A stretch of 64,000 nt of DNA from Streptomyces abikoensis (GCF_014648775.1 NZ_BMRT01000002.1:558001-622000), one strand, 5' to 3'. Positions 25,044 to 34,667 are shown, counted from the first letter of the stretch. The notes: generated by a model from the letters alone, not told the origin. Numbers and translations: made by a program.

Positions 25044-26407
25044 CGGATCAGTCCCGTCTCGCGGGACAGCCAGGGCAGTTGCCGCTCCAGGCCGGGGCGC
25101 CAGACGGCCCAGCTGTGCCCGCCGGGCAGCAGCACGAACTCGGCCCGCATCCCGGCCTTCACCGCCGCCTCGTATGCCTTGCGCTGCTGCGGCCGGTAGG
25201 TGCTGTCGTCGCTGCCGGCGACGAAGGCGGCCTTGGTGTCGGGGAAGCGCCGCCGGGCCATGACGTCCAGCGGGTTCACCTGCTCGTAGGCGGCCGCGTC
25301 CCCGCCGAAGGCCTTGTCGATCGTCTTCTGCCGGCTGCCGAGGGTGGGCGCGTCCTGCCCGGAGATGTCGTTGACGACGCCGTAGACCTGGGGGGCGTTC
25401 ACGCCGAGCTGGAGGGAGCAGGTGCCGCCGAAGGAGAGGCCGGAGACGGCCCAGGAGGTGCGGGCGCCGGCGACCTGGAGGTGGGAGCGGATCCAGTCGG
25501 GGACGTCGGTGGCGAGGTAGGTCTGGACGTTCCCGAGCCGGGAGTCCAGGCAGAGGGTGTTGGCGAACTGCGAGCCGAGGGGGTCCACGACGGCGACGAC
25601 GGGGGCCAGGCCCTGGTGGTCGCGGGCGAAGGCGTTCATCATCTCGACGAGCCGGCCGGAGTTGATCCAGTCGTCGGGCGAGCCCGGCTGACCGGCCATC
25701 AGGACGAGCACGGGCAGCAGCGGGCGCGGGGTGGCCTTGTAGGCGGGCGGCAGATAGACGTAGGCGCCGCGGGCCTTGAAGCCCGAGACGGTGCCGGGGA
25801 TGTCGGTCCGGGAGATCGTGCCCGCCTCGGCCATGCCCGCCGGGGGCCGCCACACCTCGGAGAGCGCCTTGCCCGGCGGCACGGCCAGGGTGGGTCCGGC
25901 GGTGCCGGTGGCCTCGGAGAGGCGGGTGGTCTTCTGCAGCCAGGCGTTGAGAGCGCTGCGCGCCGTCGGGTACTGGTCGAAGTGGCGGTTGATCTGCGAG
26001 GCGCCCATGAGGACGACGAGCAGGCCCGCGAGCACGGCCGGGAGCCAGTGGCGCGGCCGCAGCAGCGGCAGCCGGAAGGCGGTGAGGCACAGGCCGAGGG
26101 CGGCGACGCCCGCCCAGACGACGACCTCCGTGGGCAGGGGGTCGGGGAAGGGCTGGAGCCAGTCGTCGACGGCCACCTGGAGGAGCAGGGTGAGCAGGGC
26201 GGCGAGCACCACGGCCGCGGGGGCCCAGCGGGCCCACCACGCGCGCCGCCGGGAGAAGAACAGGGCGGCGAGGGCGCAGAGGCCGGCGGCCAGGACGGCG
26301 AACGGGATCCATCCGCTCACCAGGGACCAGTCCAAGGGGCCCGCCGCGAGGTCCAGTGGGCCCGCCGCGAGCCGCGGCGGGCCGTCCGGTATCCGTATCC
26401 GCACCAC
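25040..26407 (-). CDS. Membrane-anchored alpha/beta-hydrolase esterase
   Basis: This 455-aa protein has four predicted N-terminal helices (to about residue 150) and an outward-facing esterase-D/antigen-85-like hydrolase. The nucleophile elbow is GLSFGG, an acid lies in VAGSDDS, and the catalytic His is in LLPGGHSW near the end. Four-base overlap with the MprF-like gene indicates co-translation. Pairing of an aminoacyl-PG synthase with an esterase recalls AhyD-type hydrolases that remove the amino acid from aminoacyl-PG (described for Pseudomonas and Enterococcus). I infer a comparable editing role, though an antigen-85-like acyltransferase role is possible. A related but shorter paralogue lies at 57341-58459. 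Confidence 0.8.
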   Translation of the reverse strand: MVRIRIPDGPPRLAAGPLDLAAGPLDWSLVSGWIPFAVLAAGLCALAALFFSRRRAWWARWAPAAVVLAALLTLLLQVAVDDWLQPFPDPLPTEVVVWAGVAALGLCLTAFRLPLLRPRHWLPAVLAGLLVVLMGASQINRHFDQYPTARSALNAWLQKTTRLSEATGTAGPTLAVPPGKALSEVWRPPAGMAEAGTISRTDIPGTVSGFKARGAYVYLPPAYKATPRPLLPVLVLMAGQPGSPDDWINSGRLVEMMNAFARDHQGLAPVVAVVDPLGSQFANTLCLDSRLGNVQTYLATDVPDWIRSHLQVAGARTSWAVSGLSFGGTCSLQLGVNAPQVYGVVNDISGQDAPTLGSRQKTIDKAFGGDAAAYEQVNPLDVMARRRFPDTKAAFVAGSDDSTYRPQQRKAYEAAVKAGMRAEFVLLPGGHSWAVWRPGLERQLPWLSRETGLIR

Positions 26408-26563
26408 GACAAAATGCTACGCATGTACTGATTTCCGGCAACCCGGGGCGTATGGGCGCGGGCTTGCCGGAACTCTTCCCTCCCGCCGGATTCCCAGCAG
26501 AATCGCTGCTTCGCGCGACTGCCGCGCCAGCGGCGACGGACGTCACCTCAGGAGGTCGAAGTC

Positions 26564-28738
26564 ATGGACGTGCCCCGGAGAATGAGCCGGAGAGGGCTGT
26601 TACGGGCGGGGCTGGGGGTGGGGGGCGCCGCCGTGGTGGGGCAGCACCCGGCGCTCGCCGGCCCCGCCTCGGCCGCCTCCCCGGCCGCACCCGCCCCGCT
26701 GCCCCTGGACCGGGCGGCGTGGGCCGCGCCCGCCGTACGGGCGGGGGCCTTCCCCGAGTGGAGCCGGTTCGCCCGGCTGGCCGACGGGACGTTCGACGAG
26801 GACGCCGACCCGGTCCGGGACATGAAGCCGGTGATCGACGCCCTCAAGGCGCAGAACGTCAGCGTGATCGAGCTCGATACCGTCCTGTCCAACTGGCTGA
26901 CGGACCAGGAGTTCACCCAGCACGTGGGCAAGGTGAGGGACTTCGTCGGCCTCGCCCACGCGGCGGGCCTCCGCGTGGTCATGTACTACCCGTCGATGGA
27001 ACTCATCAGCGTCGGCGGCGAGAAGGGCCGCTCCTTCTACAAGAACGACCGGGGCAAGGACTGGGTCCAGCGCTCCCTCGACGGCAAGCCCAACGTCTTC
27101 TACGGCAGCCTGGTCGTCTGGGTGGACCCGGGCGACGAGAGCTGCTGGCTCAGCCCCAATTCCCCTTGGCGCGACTACTACCTGGGCCGGGTCAAGGCCC
27201 TCGCCGGCACCGGCCTCGACGCCATCTGGCCGGACGTCCCCATCTACTTCGACGGCGCGCTGAGCTGGTGCGACGGCTCCTCCTGGGCCGCGGCCGCCTT
27301 CAAGGCCGACACCGGCCTCGCGCTGCCCCCCAAGGCCGACTTCACCAGTCCGACCTTCCGCCGCTACGTCGAATGGCGCCATCGCACCCTCCACCAGTGG
27401 CAGCTGGACATCGCGGCCGCAGGCCGGGCCGTCAACCCCGACCTCGTCACGTTCGTCGAGACCGTCAGCATGGACTACCAGTACGCCACGCTGGTCGGCC
27501 TCGACGGCGCGTACCTGCGCACGGCGGAGGGCGTGAGCCAGATGTGGGAGGTGGACGTCCTCGGCAACTACGACGGGATGCGCCACGCCACCGCCACCGA
27601 CTGGACCTGCCTGATCTCCATGTACAAGTACGCGCGGGCCGCCAGCGGCACCAAGCCGGCCTGGGCGTTCTCCTACGGCTGGAAGGCCGACGACGCGTCC
27701 CTGGTGATGGCCGAGCTGCTGGCCGCGGGCTGCAACCCGTACGAGGTCAAGAGCCCGTTCAAGAACGAGACCACCGACAAGGCCATGCGCACCCGCATGT
27801 ACGCCTTCGTGGCGGCCAACCAGGAGAAGCTCTACACCACCACGACCGCCGCCGAGGTCGGCGTCTACCACTCCTCCGCCTCACGGGACTTCGTCAGCCC
27901 CTCACCCGGCACGGGCATGTACGCCAACGTCAAGAAGCCGGCCGGCGTCAAGGAGTGGTGGAGCTCGGGCAGCGCGGAGGAGAGCTGCGCCCGGCAGGCG
28001 TGGCTCGGGGAGTTCCGCGGCACGGTCAAGGCGCTGGTGTACGCGCACGTCCCCTTCGTCACCGTCACCAGCCCGGGGCTGACCGCCGCCGATCTGGCCG
28101 GGCTGAAGGTCCTGCTGCTGCCCAACCTCCAGGCGGTCTCGGACGCGGAGGCGGCGGTGCTGCGGGGGTTCGTCGCGGGCGGCGGCACCGTCGTGATCAC
28201 CGGCCCGGCGCCGACGGCGCTGGACGAGCTGGGCACGGCCCGGAGCGAGTACGCGCTCGCCGACGTCCTCGGCTTCCGCAAGGGCGACGCCCTGCCGGAC
28301 GGCAAGCAGAACCGGTTCGGCGCGGGGACGTGCCGGTACGTCAAGTCCCTGCCGGGGCACGCTTATCTGGAGACGGCCGACAAGGCGGCGGGCGAGCTCC
28401 TGCTCGCCCCGGTGCGGGCCGCCGCGCCGCCTTCGGTGACGCTGAGCGGGGACGACCGGATCCATCTGGAGATGGGGCGGCTGGGCGGTGACGTGGTGGT
28501 CCAGCTGGTCAACTTCACCGGGTTCGGGGACGTGCCGGCGGCGTTCAGGACGACGCCCGCCGCGTGTACGGTCGCGCTGGCGGTGCCGGCCGGGAAGAAG
28601 GTGCTGGGGGCGACCGTGAGCTCGCCTGACGCGGCATCGCCCGCTCCGCGTGCGGTGCCCTTCACGGTGGACGGCGGAACGGTGAGCGTTCCGCTGACAG
28701 TCGCCCAGTACGCGCTGCTCACCGTCAGCATGGGCTGA
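26564..28738 (+). CDS. Tat-exported glycoside-hydrolase-like protein
   Basis: This 724-aa secreted protein has a Tat signal (SRRGLLRAG, then a hydrophobic stretch, cleavage near AGPASA). Residues about 50-440 look like a TIM barrel with acidic strand ends (DAIWPDVPIYFDG, TFVETVSMDYQY). About 470-600 has a class-I amidotransferase-like fold (LKVLLLPNLQAVSD...VAGGGTVVITGP), as in the beta-galactosidase trimerisation domain. A C-terminal beta domain follows. This order fits GH42-like or hypothetical GH families; the substrate is unknown. RBS AGGAGG at ideal distance. Leu13, inside the signal peptide, is a TTA codon (26600-26602), so secretion of this protein should depend on bldA. Confidence 0.75.
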   Translation: MDVPRRMSRRGLLRAGLGVGGAAVVGQHPALAGPASAASPAAPAPLPLDRAAWAAPAVRAGAFPEWSRFARLADGTFDEDADPVRDMKPVIDALKAQNVSVIELDTVLSNWLTDQEFTQHVGKVRDFVGLAHAAGLRVVMYYPSMELISVGGEKGRSFYKNDRGKDWVQRSLDGKPNVFYGSLVVWVDPGDESCWLSPNSPWRDYYLGRVKALAGTGLDAIWPDVPIYFDGALSWCDGSSWAAAAFKADTGLALPPKADFTSPTFRRYVEWRHRTLHQWQLDIAAAGRAVNPDLVTFVETVSMDYQYATLVGLDGAYLRTAEGVSQMWEVDVLGNYDGMRHATATDWTCLISMYKYARAASGTKPAWAFSYGWKADDASLVMAELLAAGCNPYEVKSPFKNETTDKAMRTRMYAFVAANQEKLYTTTTAAEVGVYHSSASRDFVSPSPGTGMYANVKKPAGVKEWWSSGSAEESCARQAWLGEFRGTVKALVYAHVPFVTVTSPGLTAADLAGLKVLLLPNLQAVSDAEAAVLRGFVAGGGTVVITGPAPTALDELGTARSEYALADVLGFRKGDALPDGKQNRFGAGTCRYVKSLPGHAYLETADKAAGELLLAPVRAAAPPSVTLSGDDRIHLEMGRLGGDVVVQLVNFTGFGDVPAAFRTTPAACTVALAVPAGKKVLGATVSSPDAASPAPRAVPFTVDGGTVSVPLTVAQYALLTVSMG

Positions 28739-28744
28739 CGCCGG

Positions 28745-28806
28745 GGACGAAGGCGGTGGCCCGGGCGCCTACCGGATGTCGCCCTCCTCCGCCACCGCCT
28801 TCGTCC
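28745..28806. terminator. Perfect 16-bp inverted repeat between convergent genes
   Basis: GGACGAAGGCGGTGGC (28745-28760) is exactly complementary to 28791-28806, with a 30-nt loop. The right arm lies inside the last codons of the peptidase gene (encoding ARTKAVAE) and the left arm follows the glycosidase stop. It would terminate both transcripts. Confidence 0.7.
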
Positions 28807-31633
28807 GTGCGATCACCGCGCCGCCCAGGCGGGCCGCCCCGACGAGCTCGCTCATCGACTGCTCCAGGAGCCGGCCGTTCGACTGCTCCACGGCCCGACC
28901 GCACGTCCGGCCCGTCTTCTCCACCTGTGCGACGAACTCCTTCCACAGCTCCGCGCCCCGCGGCTCCGGCACCCGGAAGAACGCGCCGGCGTCCCGCGCG
29001 ATCCTCCCGAAGTCCTCGCAGAAGGGGCGGACACGGGATTCGGACACCTCGCCCCGCCCGGCCATCAGAAGGGCCGAGAAGCCCTTCGCGCCGGTCATGA
29101 AGCGCTTCACCAGCTCTTCCCCGCCGTACATGTGCCAGGCGAGCACCTGGATCTCCCGGGTCCGGGCGGACACGGGCGGCCCCTCGGGGCCGGCCGCCGC
29201 CTCCACATGGCCCGGAGTGGTCGCCGGTTCGCGTCCGCGCGCCCTGTCGTCGAGGCCCTGGCCGTTCCCCGCCCGGAACGCCCCCGCCGCCACGGTGGCG
29301 CCCACCGCCACGGCGCACAGCAGGCCCACCGCGACGGCGCGGCGGACGGGCCGCACGGCCCGTCGTGGGGCGGCGGCGGCGCGCGGCGCGGGCCGCCGTC
29401 GTACGGCCCCGGCCGCCGATACGATCGCGGCCGCAGCGACGGCGACGACCGCGCCCAGCAGCAGAGCGGGCCCCAGCAGGAGCCGGTAGAGCGGCCAGGG
29501 CACCTCGGGGCGCCAGCCACAGGTCCGGGCGAGCGTGCCGAGCGGCGGGACGCATCCGTCGAAGGAGGCGAGCGTGAACGTCGCGGCGCAGCCCGCCGCC
29601 ACCGCCGCCTCGCCCGCGACGAGCGCGACGAGCAGCCGGTAGCGACCGGCCGACGCGCTCGCGACGACGGCGGCCACCGCCGCCGCCGTCCCCAGGGCCA
29701 CCAGGATCCATCCGCAGTAGGTCAGCACGTCAAGGACCGTCAGGCCCCCGGAGACCCGCCGGGCGTGGAGGAAGGCCATGGCGCCCGCGAGGGCGGCACA
29801 GGCCGACACCCCGCCGAGCAGCACGGCCAGGAGCACGCGCCGCAGCGGCGGCACCCCCTCTCCGTCCGGCTCCACCGCACCGCCGCCGGTGGCGTCCCGC
29901 ATCCAGCCGGGCGGGGCGGTGGCCGGGCCGATCGCCCAGGCGAGCAACGGCGCGACCCACAACGTCGCGACCGCGGGGAGCACGAGGGGCCCACGAGCCA
30001 CCGTGGACATCTCCAGCAGCACCTTGGCGGGCAGCGACCGGTACGGCTCGGCGATGGACTCCAGACCCGACGACTGCAGGAAACCCCCCGTGTCGAAGGG
30101 CCCGCCGGCCGCGTACAACGTGCCGGTCCGCTGCCACCACTCGAACCACGCCGACAGCACCAGGCACATGGCCGCCAGCCCCAGCAGCATCGGCGGGCGG
30201 ATCGTCCGGCCCGGCCACGCCCGGATCCACAGGTGCGCGCACTGGGTGGCCCACCACGCGAACGCCCCTCCCGCGAGCACCAACAGCGCGAGGACCCAGG
30301 GCCGTGCGGGCAGCCAGGTGAACGACGTCACGTCGTCCACGACCAGTTCGCCCACCGCCGTCCCCGCCCCCAGCCACAGCCCCGCCCGTACCCCGGACGG
30401 CACCCGGCGCGAGGTGAGCACGGCGTGGGCCACCCCCCGCCACAGCGAGACGCCGAGCACTCCGACGACCAGCACGGCCGAGGCCAGTACCCACGCTCGG
30501 GCCGCCCACCCGGCGTTCGCGGCGAGCGCCTCGTGACGCGCCTGGGAGGTGATCACGGTGGCGGCCGCTCCGGTCAGGAAGAGCGGCAGGGCCCGCACGC
30601 CGAACAGCACGACGGGGTCGTCGAGGGACTGCCGGCGAAGGTCCCACCTCGGGTGGGTGCGCCACAGCTCCGCGAGGGCCCCGGCGGCCCGCCGCCACCC
30701 GGCCGGCGGCGGGTCCGCTGTCGTGACCGCCCAGCCACCGCGATCCGCGCCCCAGCGCACCGCCGCGAGGTCGGCGTAGATCTCCCGGCTGCGCAACACG
30801 TCCGCGCGGGCGAGGTGGACCAGGACGACCAGGAAGCCCAGCAATCCGAAGCTCCGCACCAGGGAGGGGACCTGGGTGTCCTGGAACTGCGGGGAGATGG
30901 AGACGGCGCCCCTGACGAGGACCGCCACCGCGGGCACGAGCACCACGGCGACGAACGCCCACCACACGGCGAAGGTGACGTAGGTGAGCGTCACGTCCCG
31001 GTTGCGGATGTGGGCGAGTTCGTGGAGGAGCACCGCCCGGAAGCCCTCCGGATCGGTGTGCCTGCGGGCGAGCAGGCCCCCGTGGAGGCACACCGTGGGG
31101 CGGCGGTCGCTGCCCAGCACCACCGCGCCGGTCGAGGCCGCCGCCGGATCGACGACGACGCGCGGCACCCGGCCCAGCCCGGCCACCGCCGCCAGCTCCT
31201 CGACCAGCCGCAGGATCCCGCCGTCGGAGTCGACGGCCGCCAGCGGCACGGCCCTGCCGCGCCGCGCCCTCCAGGCGGGGACGGCCCGGAACAGCGCCCA
31301 GGCCACGGCCACGAGCAGCACCGGCCAGGAGAGGGTCACCCACCAGGCCAGCGGCGGCTCGTAGCGGTCGAGGCAGGCTTGATAGGCCGGGCCTTGGAGA
31401 GTCGTGGCGACCATGTCGCGTGTGACGCTGCCCGCGAACGGATCGCCCCCGGCGGCGAACAGACAGCCGTAGTGGTCGAAGCCGGTCCGCAGGGCGGCCC
31501 GGCGGGTGATGCCTCCCATCACATTCCAGCAGCTCACCAGCAACAGGACCATCAGGAGCACGAAGCGCACCGTCGTGCCCGCGCCCATCACCCGTTCGTC
31601 GACCCGTATCCGGGGAGGCGTCGTGGTCGCCAT
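28769..31633 (-). CDS. Integral-membrane M48-type zinc metallopeptidase
   Basis: This 954-aa protein has a metal site H204-E205-LA-H208 (HELAHIRNRD) and a downstream SREIYADLAAVRW whose Glu is the third ligand in M48/M56 peptidases. Two or three helices precede the protease domain and many hydrophobic helices follow (to about 780), then a tail with a soluble, probably extracytoplasmic C-terminal domain. Such large M48 proteins act in membrane protein quality control or signalling. It is much longer than HtpX (about 290 aa), the extra length being the polytopic C-terminal half. A 172-aa gene lies 6 bp upstream in the same operon. Confidence 0.8.
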   Translation of the reverse strand: MATTTPPRIRVDERVMGAGTTVRFVLLMVLLLVSCWNVMGGITRRAALRTGFDHYGCLFAAGGDPFAGSVTRDMVATTLQGPAYQACLDRYEPPLAWWVTLSWPVLLVAVAWALFRAVPAWRARRGRAVPLAAVDSDGGILRLVEELAAVAGLGRVPRVVVDPAAASTGAVVLGSDRRPTVCLHGGLLARRHTDPEGFRAVLLHELAHIRNRDVTLTYVTFAVWWAFVAVVLVPAVAVLVRGAVSISPQFQDTQVPSLVRSFGLLGFLVVLVHLARADVLRSREIYADLAAVRWGADRGGWAVTTADPPPAGWRRAAGALAELWRTHPRWDLRRQSLDDPVVLFGVRALPLFLTGAAATVITSQARHEALAANAGWAARAWVLASAVLVVGVLGVSLWRGVAHAVLTSRRVPSGVRAGLWLGAGTAVGELVVDDVTSFTWLPARPWVLALLVLAGGAFAWWATQCAHLWIRAWPGRTIRPPMLLGLAAMCLVLSAWFEWWQRTGTLYAAGGPFDTGGFLQSSGLESIAEPYRSLPAKVLLEMSTVARGPLVLPAVATLWVAPLLAWAIGPATAPPGWMRDATGGGAVEPDGEGVPPLRRVLLAVLLGGVSACAALAGAMAFLHARRVSGGLTVLDVLTYCGWILVALGTAAAVAAVVASASAGRYRLLVALVAGEAAVAAGCAATFTLASFDGCVPPLGTLARTCGWRPEVPWPLYRLLLGPALLLGAVVAVAAAAIVSAAGAVRRRPAPRAAAAPRRAVRPVRRAVAVGLLCAVAVGATVAAGAFRAGNGQGLDDRARGREPATTPGHVEAAAGPEGPPVSARTREIQVLAWHMYGGEELVKRFMTGAKGFSALLMAGRGEVSESRVRPFCEDFGRIARDAGAFFRVPEPRGAELWKEFVAQVEKTGRTCGRAVEQSNGRLLEQSMSELVGAARLGGAVIARTKAVAEEGDIR

Positions 31634-31639
31634 GCGGCG

Positions 31640-32158
31640 CTAGCCCCGCTCCGGTGCGGGGGACTCCGGTGTCCCGTCCCCCGCCTCCGCCTCCGCCAGC
31701 GCCAGCCGGGCCACCACCGCGTCGGCGATCGTCTCCGCCCGGCGCGCCGTCAGGCCCCGCGCCAGGGCCGTCTCCACCACGCGCCTTCGGACCTCGGCCA
31801 GCTGCTCCGGGCTCAGGGCGGGGAGGACGACGGGCGCGGACGGCCGGCGGAGGACCCTGCGCAGCACGGACCTCGACCTGGTGGCCGCGGCGTCCACGAC
31901 GGCGTCCGCCATCCGGCGCCCCGCCTCGTCCAGGACCAGCCACACCACGGGCGCGGCCATCGCCACGACCTCGCCCAGCCCGAACCCCAGCGGCTCGCGG
32001 CGCCCGCCCGTGCGGCCCAGCCGCCGGACGACCGTGGCGTCGTCGAACCGGGCCAGCGCCGTCACCAGGGGCAGCTCCTCCGGCGCGACCTCGGCCACGA
32101 CCTCGTGGACCACGTCGCGCACCGTACGTCCGCCGGCTGAAGTCGCTCCAGAGCCCAT
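31640..32158 (-). CDS. Small hypothetical protein co-transcribed with the M48 peptidase
   Basis: This 172-aa cytosolic or membrane-associated protein has one hydrophobic patch (GEVVAMAAPVVWLVLDEAG) and Arg-rich helices. I do not recognise a family. The ATG at 32158 has AGGAGGG right upstream. The stop is 6 bp from the peptidase start, which argues for a joint function, for example controlling or localising the protease. Confidence 0.65.
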   Translation of the reverse strand: MGSGATSAGGRTVRDVVHEVVAEVAPEELPLVTALARFDDATVVRRLGRTGGRREPLGFGLGEVVAMAAPVVWLVLDEAGRRMADAVVDAAATRSRSVLRRVLRRPSAPVVLPALSPEQLAEVRRRVVETALARGLTARRAETIADAVVARLALAEAEAGDGTPESPAPERG

Positions 32159-32262
32159 CGCGCCCTCCTGTGACGTGAGTTCCGCAAGGGCACGGTACTG
32201 CGGAGCCTCTCGCTCCACCCGCGGTTCCGAGAGTTCGTTCGAGTTCGCGGGCGTGCGCGCCG

Positions 32263-33285
32263 TCAGGTCCGGGGAGCCGGGATCCGCCACAGGGAGCTCG
32301 GGCGGTCCTCGCCGCCCTCGTGGGACTCGAAGGCTATCCAGCGGCCGTCCGGGGACCAGCTGGGGGCGCCGTCGTAGGTGTCGGGGTTCCTGGTCACGCG
32401 GACCGGCGCCCCGGAGCCGTCGGCGGGGATGACGAAGATCTGCGGCAGTTCCAGGCCGCCCGCCGTGGAGGAGAACACCACCGACCGCCCGTCCGGCGAC
32501 CAGCTGGGGTCGGTGTGCTCGCCGGCGTCCCGGGTGAGGCGGCGCGACCCCGAGCCGTCCGCGTTCATGACGTACAGCGCCCAGTCGTCGCCGTCCTCCT
32601 CGCGCCGCTGGAAGACCAGCCGGTCGCCCTTGGGGGACCAGTTGGGCTGGCGGTTGTCGGTCCGAGTGGCGGGACCGTCCACGAGCTTGGTGGCGCGGCT
32701 GCCGTCGCGCCGGACCTTCCACAGGGAGCCGAGCTCGGCGCCGTCGCCGGAGCCCTCGCGCTCGACGCTCTCCTGGAAGACGATCCACTCGCCGTCCGGG
32801 GAGAAGCTGGGCTCCAGATAGCCGGAGGGCCCCTCGTGCTCGGTCACCCGGGTGGGCCGTCCGCCGGGCCTGAGCACCCAGACCTCGTCCCGGCCGCCGC
32901 CGGCCCGGTCGGAGGCGAAGGCCACCTCGCCGGACGGGTTCCAGCTCGAACCCGGCAGGTTCACGGCCGCCTTGTCCCGCTCGTCGAGCAGGGTGCGGGG
33001 CGCGGCCCCGGTCGTACCGCCGTCGCCGGTCAGGGGCAGGACGCGCAGGGCGGCGGCGCCCGCGTTGTAGCCGTCCTCGAAGACGGTGAAGAGGAGCGAC
33101 CGTCCGTCCGGGGAGAACGCCGGGTTCTGGGCGCTGGCCCGGCGGCCGCAGTGGAAGAGCGGTTCGGCCTGGTCGGCGCGCCGGGAACGGGAGGGATCCG
33201 GGTCCGGCTCCTCCGAGCCCTCGCCGCCGCAGGCGGACGTCAGGGAGGCGGTCAGGATCGCTGCGACGAACAGACGTCTGCGCAC
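32263..33285 (-). CDS. TolB-like beta-propeller lipoprotein
   Basis: This 340-aa protein is lipidated at Cys19 (lipobox LTSAC). It contains repeated PD40/WD40-like strands with the motif FSPDG(R/E)...(L/I)(L/V)F, e.g. PAFSPDGRSLLF, PSFSPDGEWIVF and PSWSPDGRSVVF, at least six times, which together make a six-bladed propeller. It should act as an extracytoplasmic binding scaffold; no catalytic residues are seen. It lies 104 bp upstream of the peptidase operon on the same strand and may be unrelated to it. Confidence 0.85.
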   Translation of the reverse strand: MRRRLFVAAILTASLTSACGGEGSEEPDPDPSRSRRADQAEPLFHCGRRASAQNPAFSPDGRSLLFTVFEDGYNAGAAALRVLPLTGDGGTTGAAPRTLLDERDKAAVNLPGSSWNPSGEVAFASDRAGGGRDEVWVLRPGGRPTRVTEHEGPSGYLEPSFSPDGEWIVFQESVEREGSGDGAELGSLWKVRRDGSRATKLVDGPATRTDNRQPNWSPKGDRLVFQRREEDGDDWALYVMNADGSGSRRLTRDAGEHTDPSWSPDGRSVVFSSTAGGLELPQIFVIPADGSGAPVRVTRNPDTYDGAPSWSPDGRWIAFESHEGGEDRPSSLWRIPAPRT

Positions 33286-33348
33286 CGGGCCGACCGTAGC
33301 GGAGCCGGGCGCCCTCGAACAGGGGTGTGCCGGAAGGAGCGGAGGTGG

Positions 33349-33867
33349 CTACGGCCCCTGGAGGGGCGCCGGGTTCGCCAGGAGCTTGGGTACGGAGGTG
33401 AGGAGGGCCCGGAGGTCGGCGGTCACCTTGCCGTTGAGCGCCGTGACCCTGCCGACGTCCTTGGCGTCGACGGCCGCCAGCAGGTCGTTCACGTCCTTGA
33501 CCAGGGTGTCCAGCTGGGTTTTGACGTCCGTGAGCGGGTCGACCGCCAGGCCGTCGGTGCCGGGGCGGGCCGGGGTCTTGGCCTTGGCGGCCCGGATGTC
33601 GGCGAGCAGCCGCTCGGCCGATTCCCGCAGCCGCGTTCTCAGGTCCCGCAGGTGCTCCACGTCGGGGTTCCAGGAATCGGCCTCCTTGGTGATCCGGGAG
33701 CCGAGGTGGAGCGTCTCGCCCAGGCTGCCGATGGAGTCCGCCGGCCCGGTCGCCGCGGCGGCGGGCCGGGCCGCGCGGCCGGCGGCGAGCGCGGGTCCGG
33801 TGGCGCCCAGGGCGACCGAACCGCAGACGAGAACCGTGGCTATGGCGGTGAGCTTGGTGCCGCGCAT
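33349..33867 (-). CDS. Secreted helical protein of unknown function
   Basis: This 172-aa protein has a Sec signal peptide (MRGTKLTAIATVLVCGSVALG, cleavage near ALA-AG, residue 28). The mature part is predicted to be helical, with heptad-like Leu spacing (DLRTRLRESAERLLADIRAAK, quoted as RLRESAERLLADI). No catalytic motif is seen. It lies 63 bp upstream of the propeller lipoprotein gene. Confidence 0.7.
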   Translation of the reverse strand: MRGTKLTAIATVLVCGSVALGATGPALAAGRAARPAAAATGPADSIGSLGETLHLGSRITKEADSWNPDVEHLRDLRTRLRESAERLLADIRAAKAKTPARPGTDGLAVDPLTDVKTQLDTLVKDVNDLLAAVDAKDVGRVTALNGKVTADLRALLTSVPKLLANPAPLQGP

Positions 33868-34105
33868 ACGGATGACTCCCTTCCGGACGCCCGAACACCT
33901 GTCGGGACACCGACCACCGTCCGCCGCGCCGGAGGGGCGCGCAACCGGTCGCTCCCGGTGACCGGCGCCGGGCGCTGGGCCCCCACACCCCGATGAGCTG
34001 GGAATTCACCCGAAAGATCAGCCGGGGCGGCGCCATCCGGCCCTGCCGCCGAAAGGGTTCGCCCCCGTGGCCGGGGGCGCTCCTTGGGGCAGGCAGAATC
34101 GGGGG

Positions 34106-34528
34106 GTGTCCAGAAGAAGCTCACGTTCCCCGAAGCCGCCCGTCGTCACCGCCGGCGCGCCGTGCCCCTGCGGGCTCGACGCGACGTACGGCGACTGCTG
34201 CGGCGCCTTCCACGACGGCCGCGCCACGGCCCCCACCCCCGAACGCCTGATGCGCTCGCGCTACAGCGCCTTCGTCGTCCTCGACCCCCACTACCTGCTG
34301 CGCACCTGGCACTCCTCCACGCGCCCGGCCGAGCTCGACCTCGACCCCGGCATCCGCTGGACCGGGCTCGACGTCCTGGCCACGACCGGCGGCAGCACCT
34401 TCCACAACGACGGAACGGTCGAGTTCCGCGCCCACTACGAGGCCCACGGCGAGACCGGCTCCCAGCACGAGCTCAGCCGCTTCGTACGGGAGGACGGCCA
34501 CTGGGTGTACCTGGACGCGGTGGAGTAA
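34106..34528 (+). CDS. YchJ-family SEC-C/zinc-binding protein
   Basis: This 140-aa protein of the YchJ family has an N-terminal CPCG...YGDCCG zinc-binding SEC-C-like motif. The conserved core is LMRSRYSAFV...YLLRTWH, followed by the NTF2-like fold ending FVREDGHWVYLD. Function is unknown in general, though SEC-C motifs often mediate zinc-dependent protein contacts. A GTG at 34106 starts two residues before the conserved region; GTG at 34067 would add 13 residues. The upstream region is shared with the divergent secreted-protein gene. Confidence 0.88.
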   Translation: MSRRSSRSPKPPVVTAGAPCPCGLDATYGDCCGAFHDGRATAPTPERLMRSRYSAFVVLDPHYLLRTWHSSTRPAELDLDPGIRWTGLDVLATTGGSTFHNDGTVEFRAHYEAHGETGSQHELSRFVREDGHWVYLDAVE

Positions 34529-34667
34529 CGCGTGGCTGCCCGACCCCGGTGCATACACACGCTGGGGTGAGACTGCGAGATCTCGGCCACCTGGCGTGAG
34601 CGCGCAAGTACCGTCTGCGTTCGGAGTACCGGACGTATGAAACGCTCACGAGAACAGGCGGAACAAC

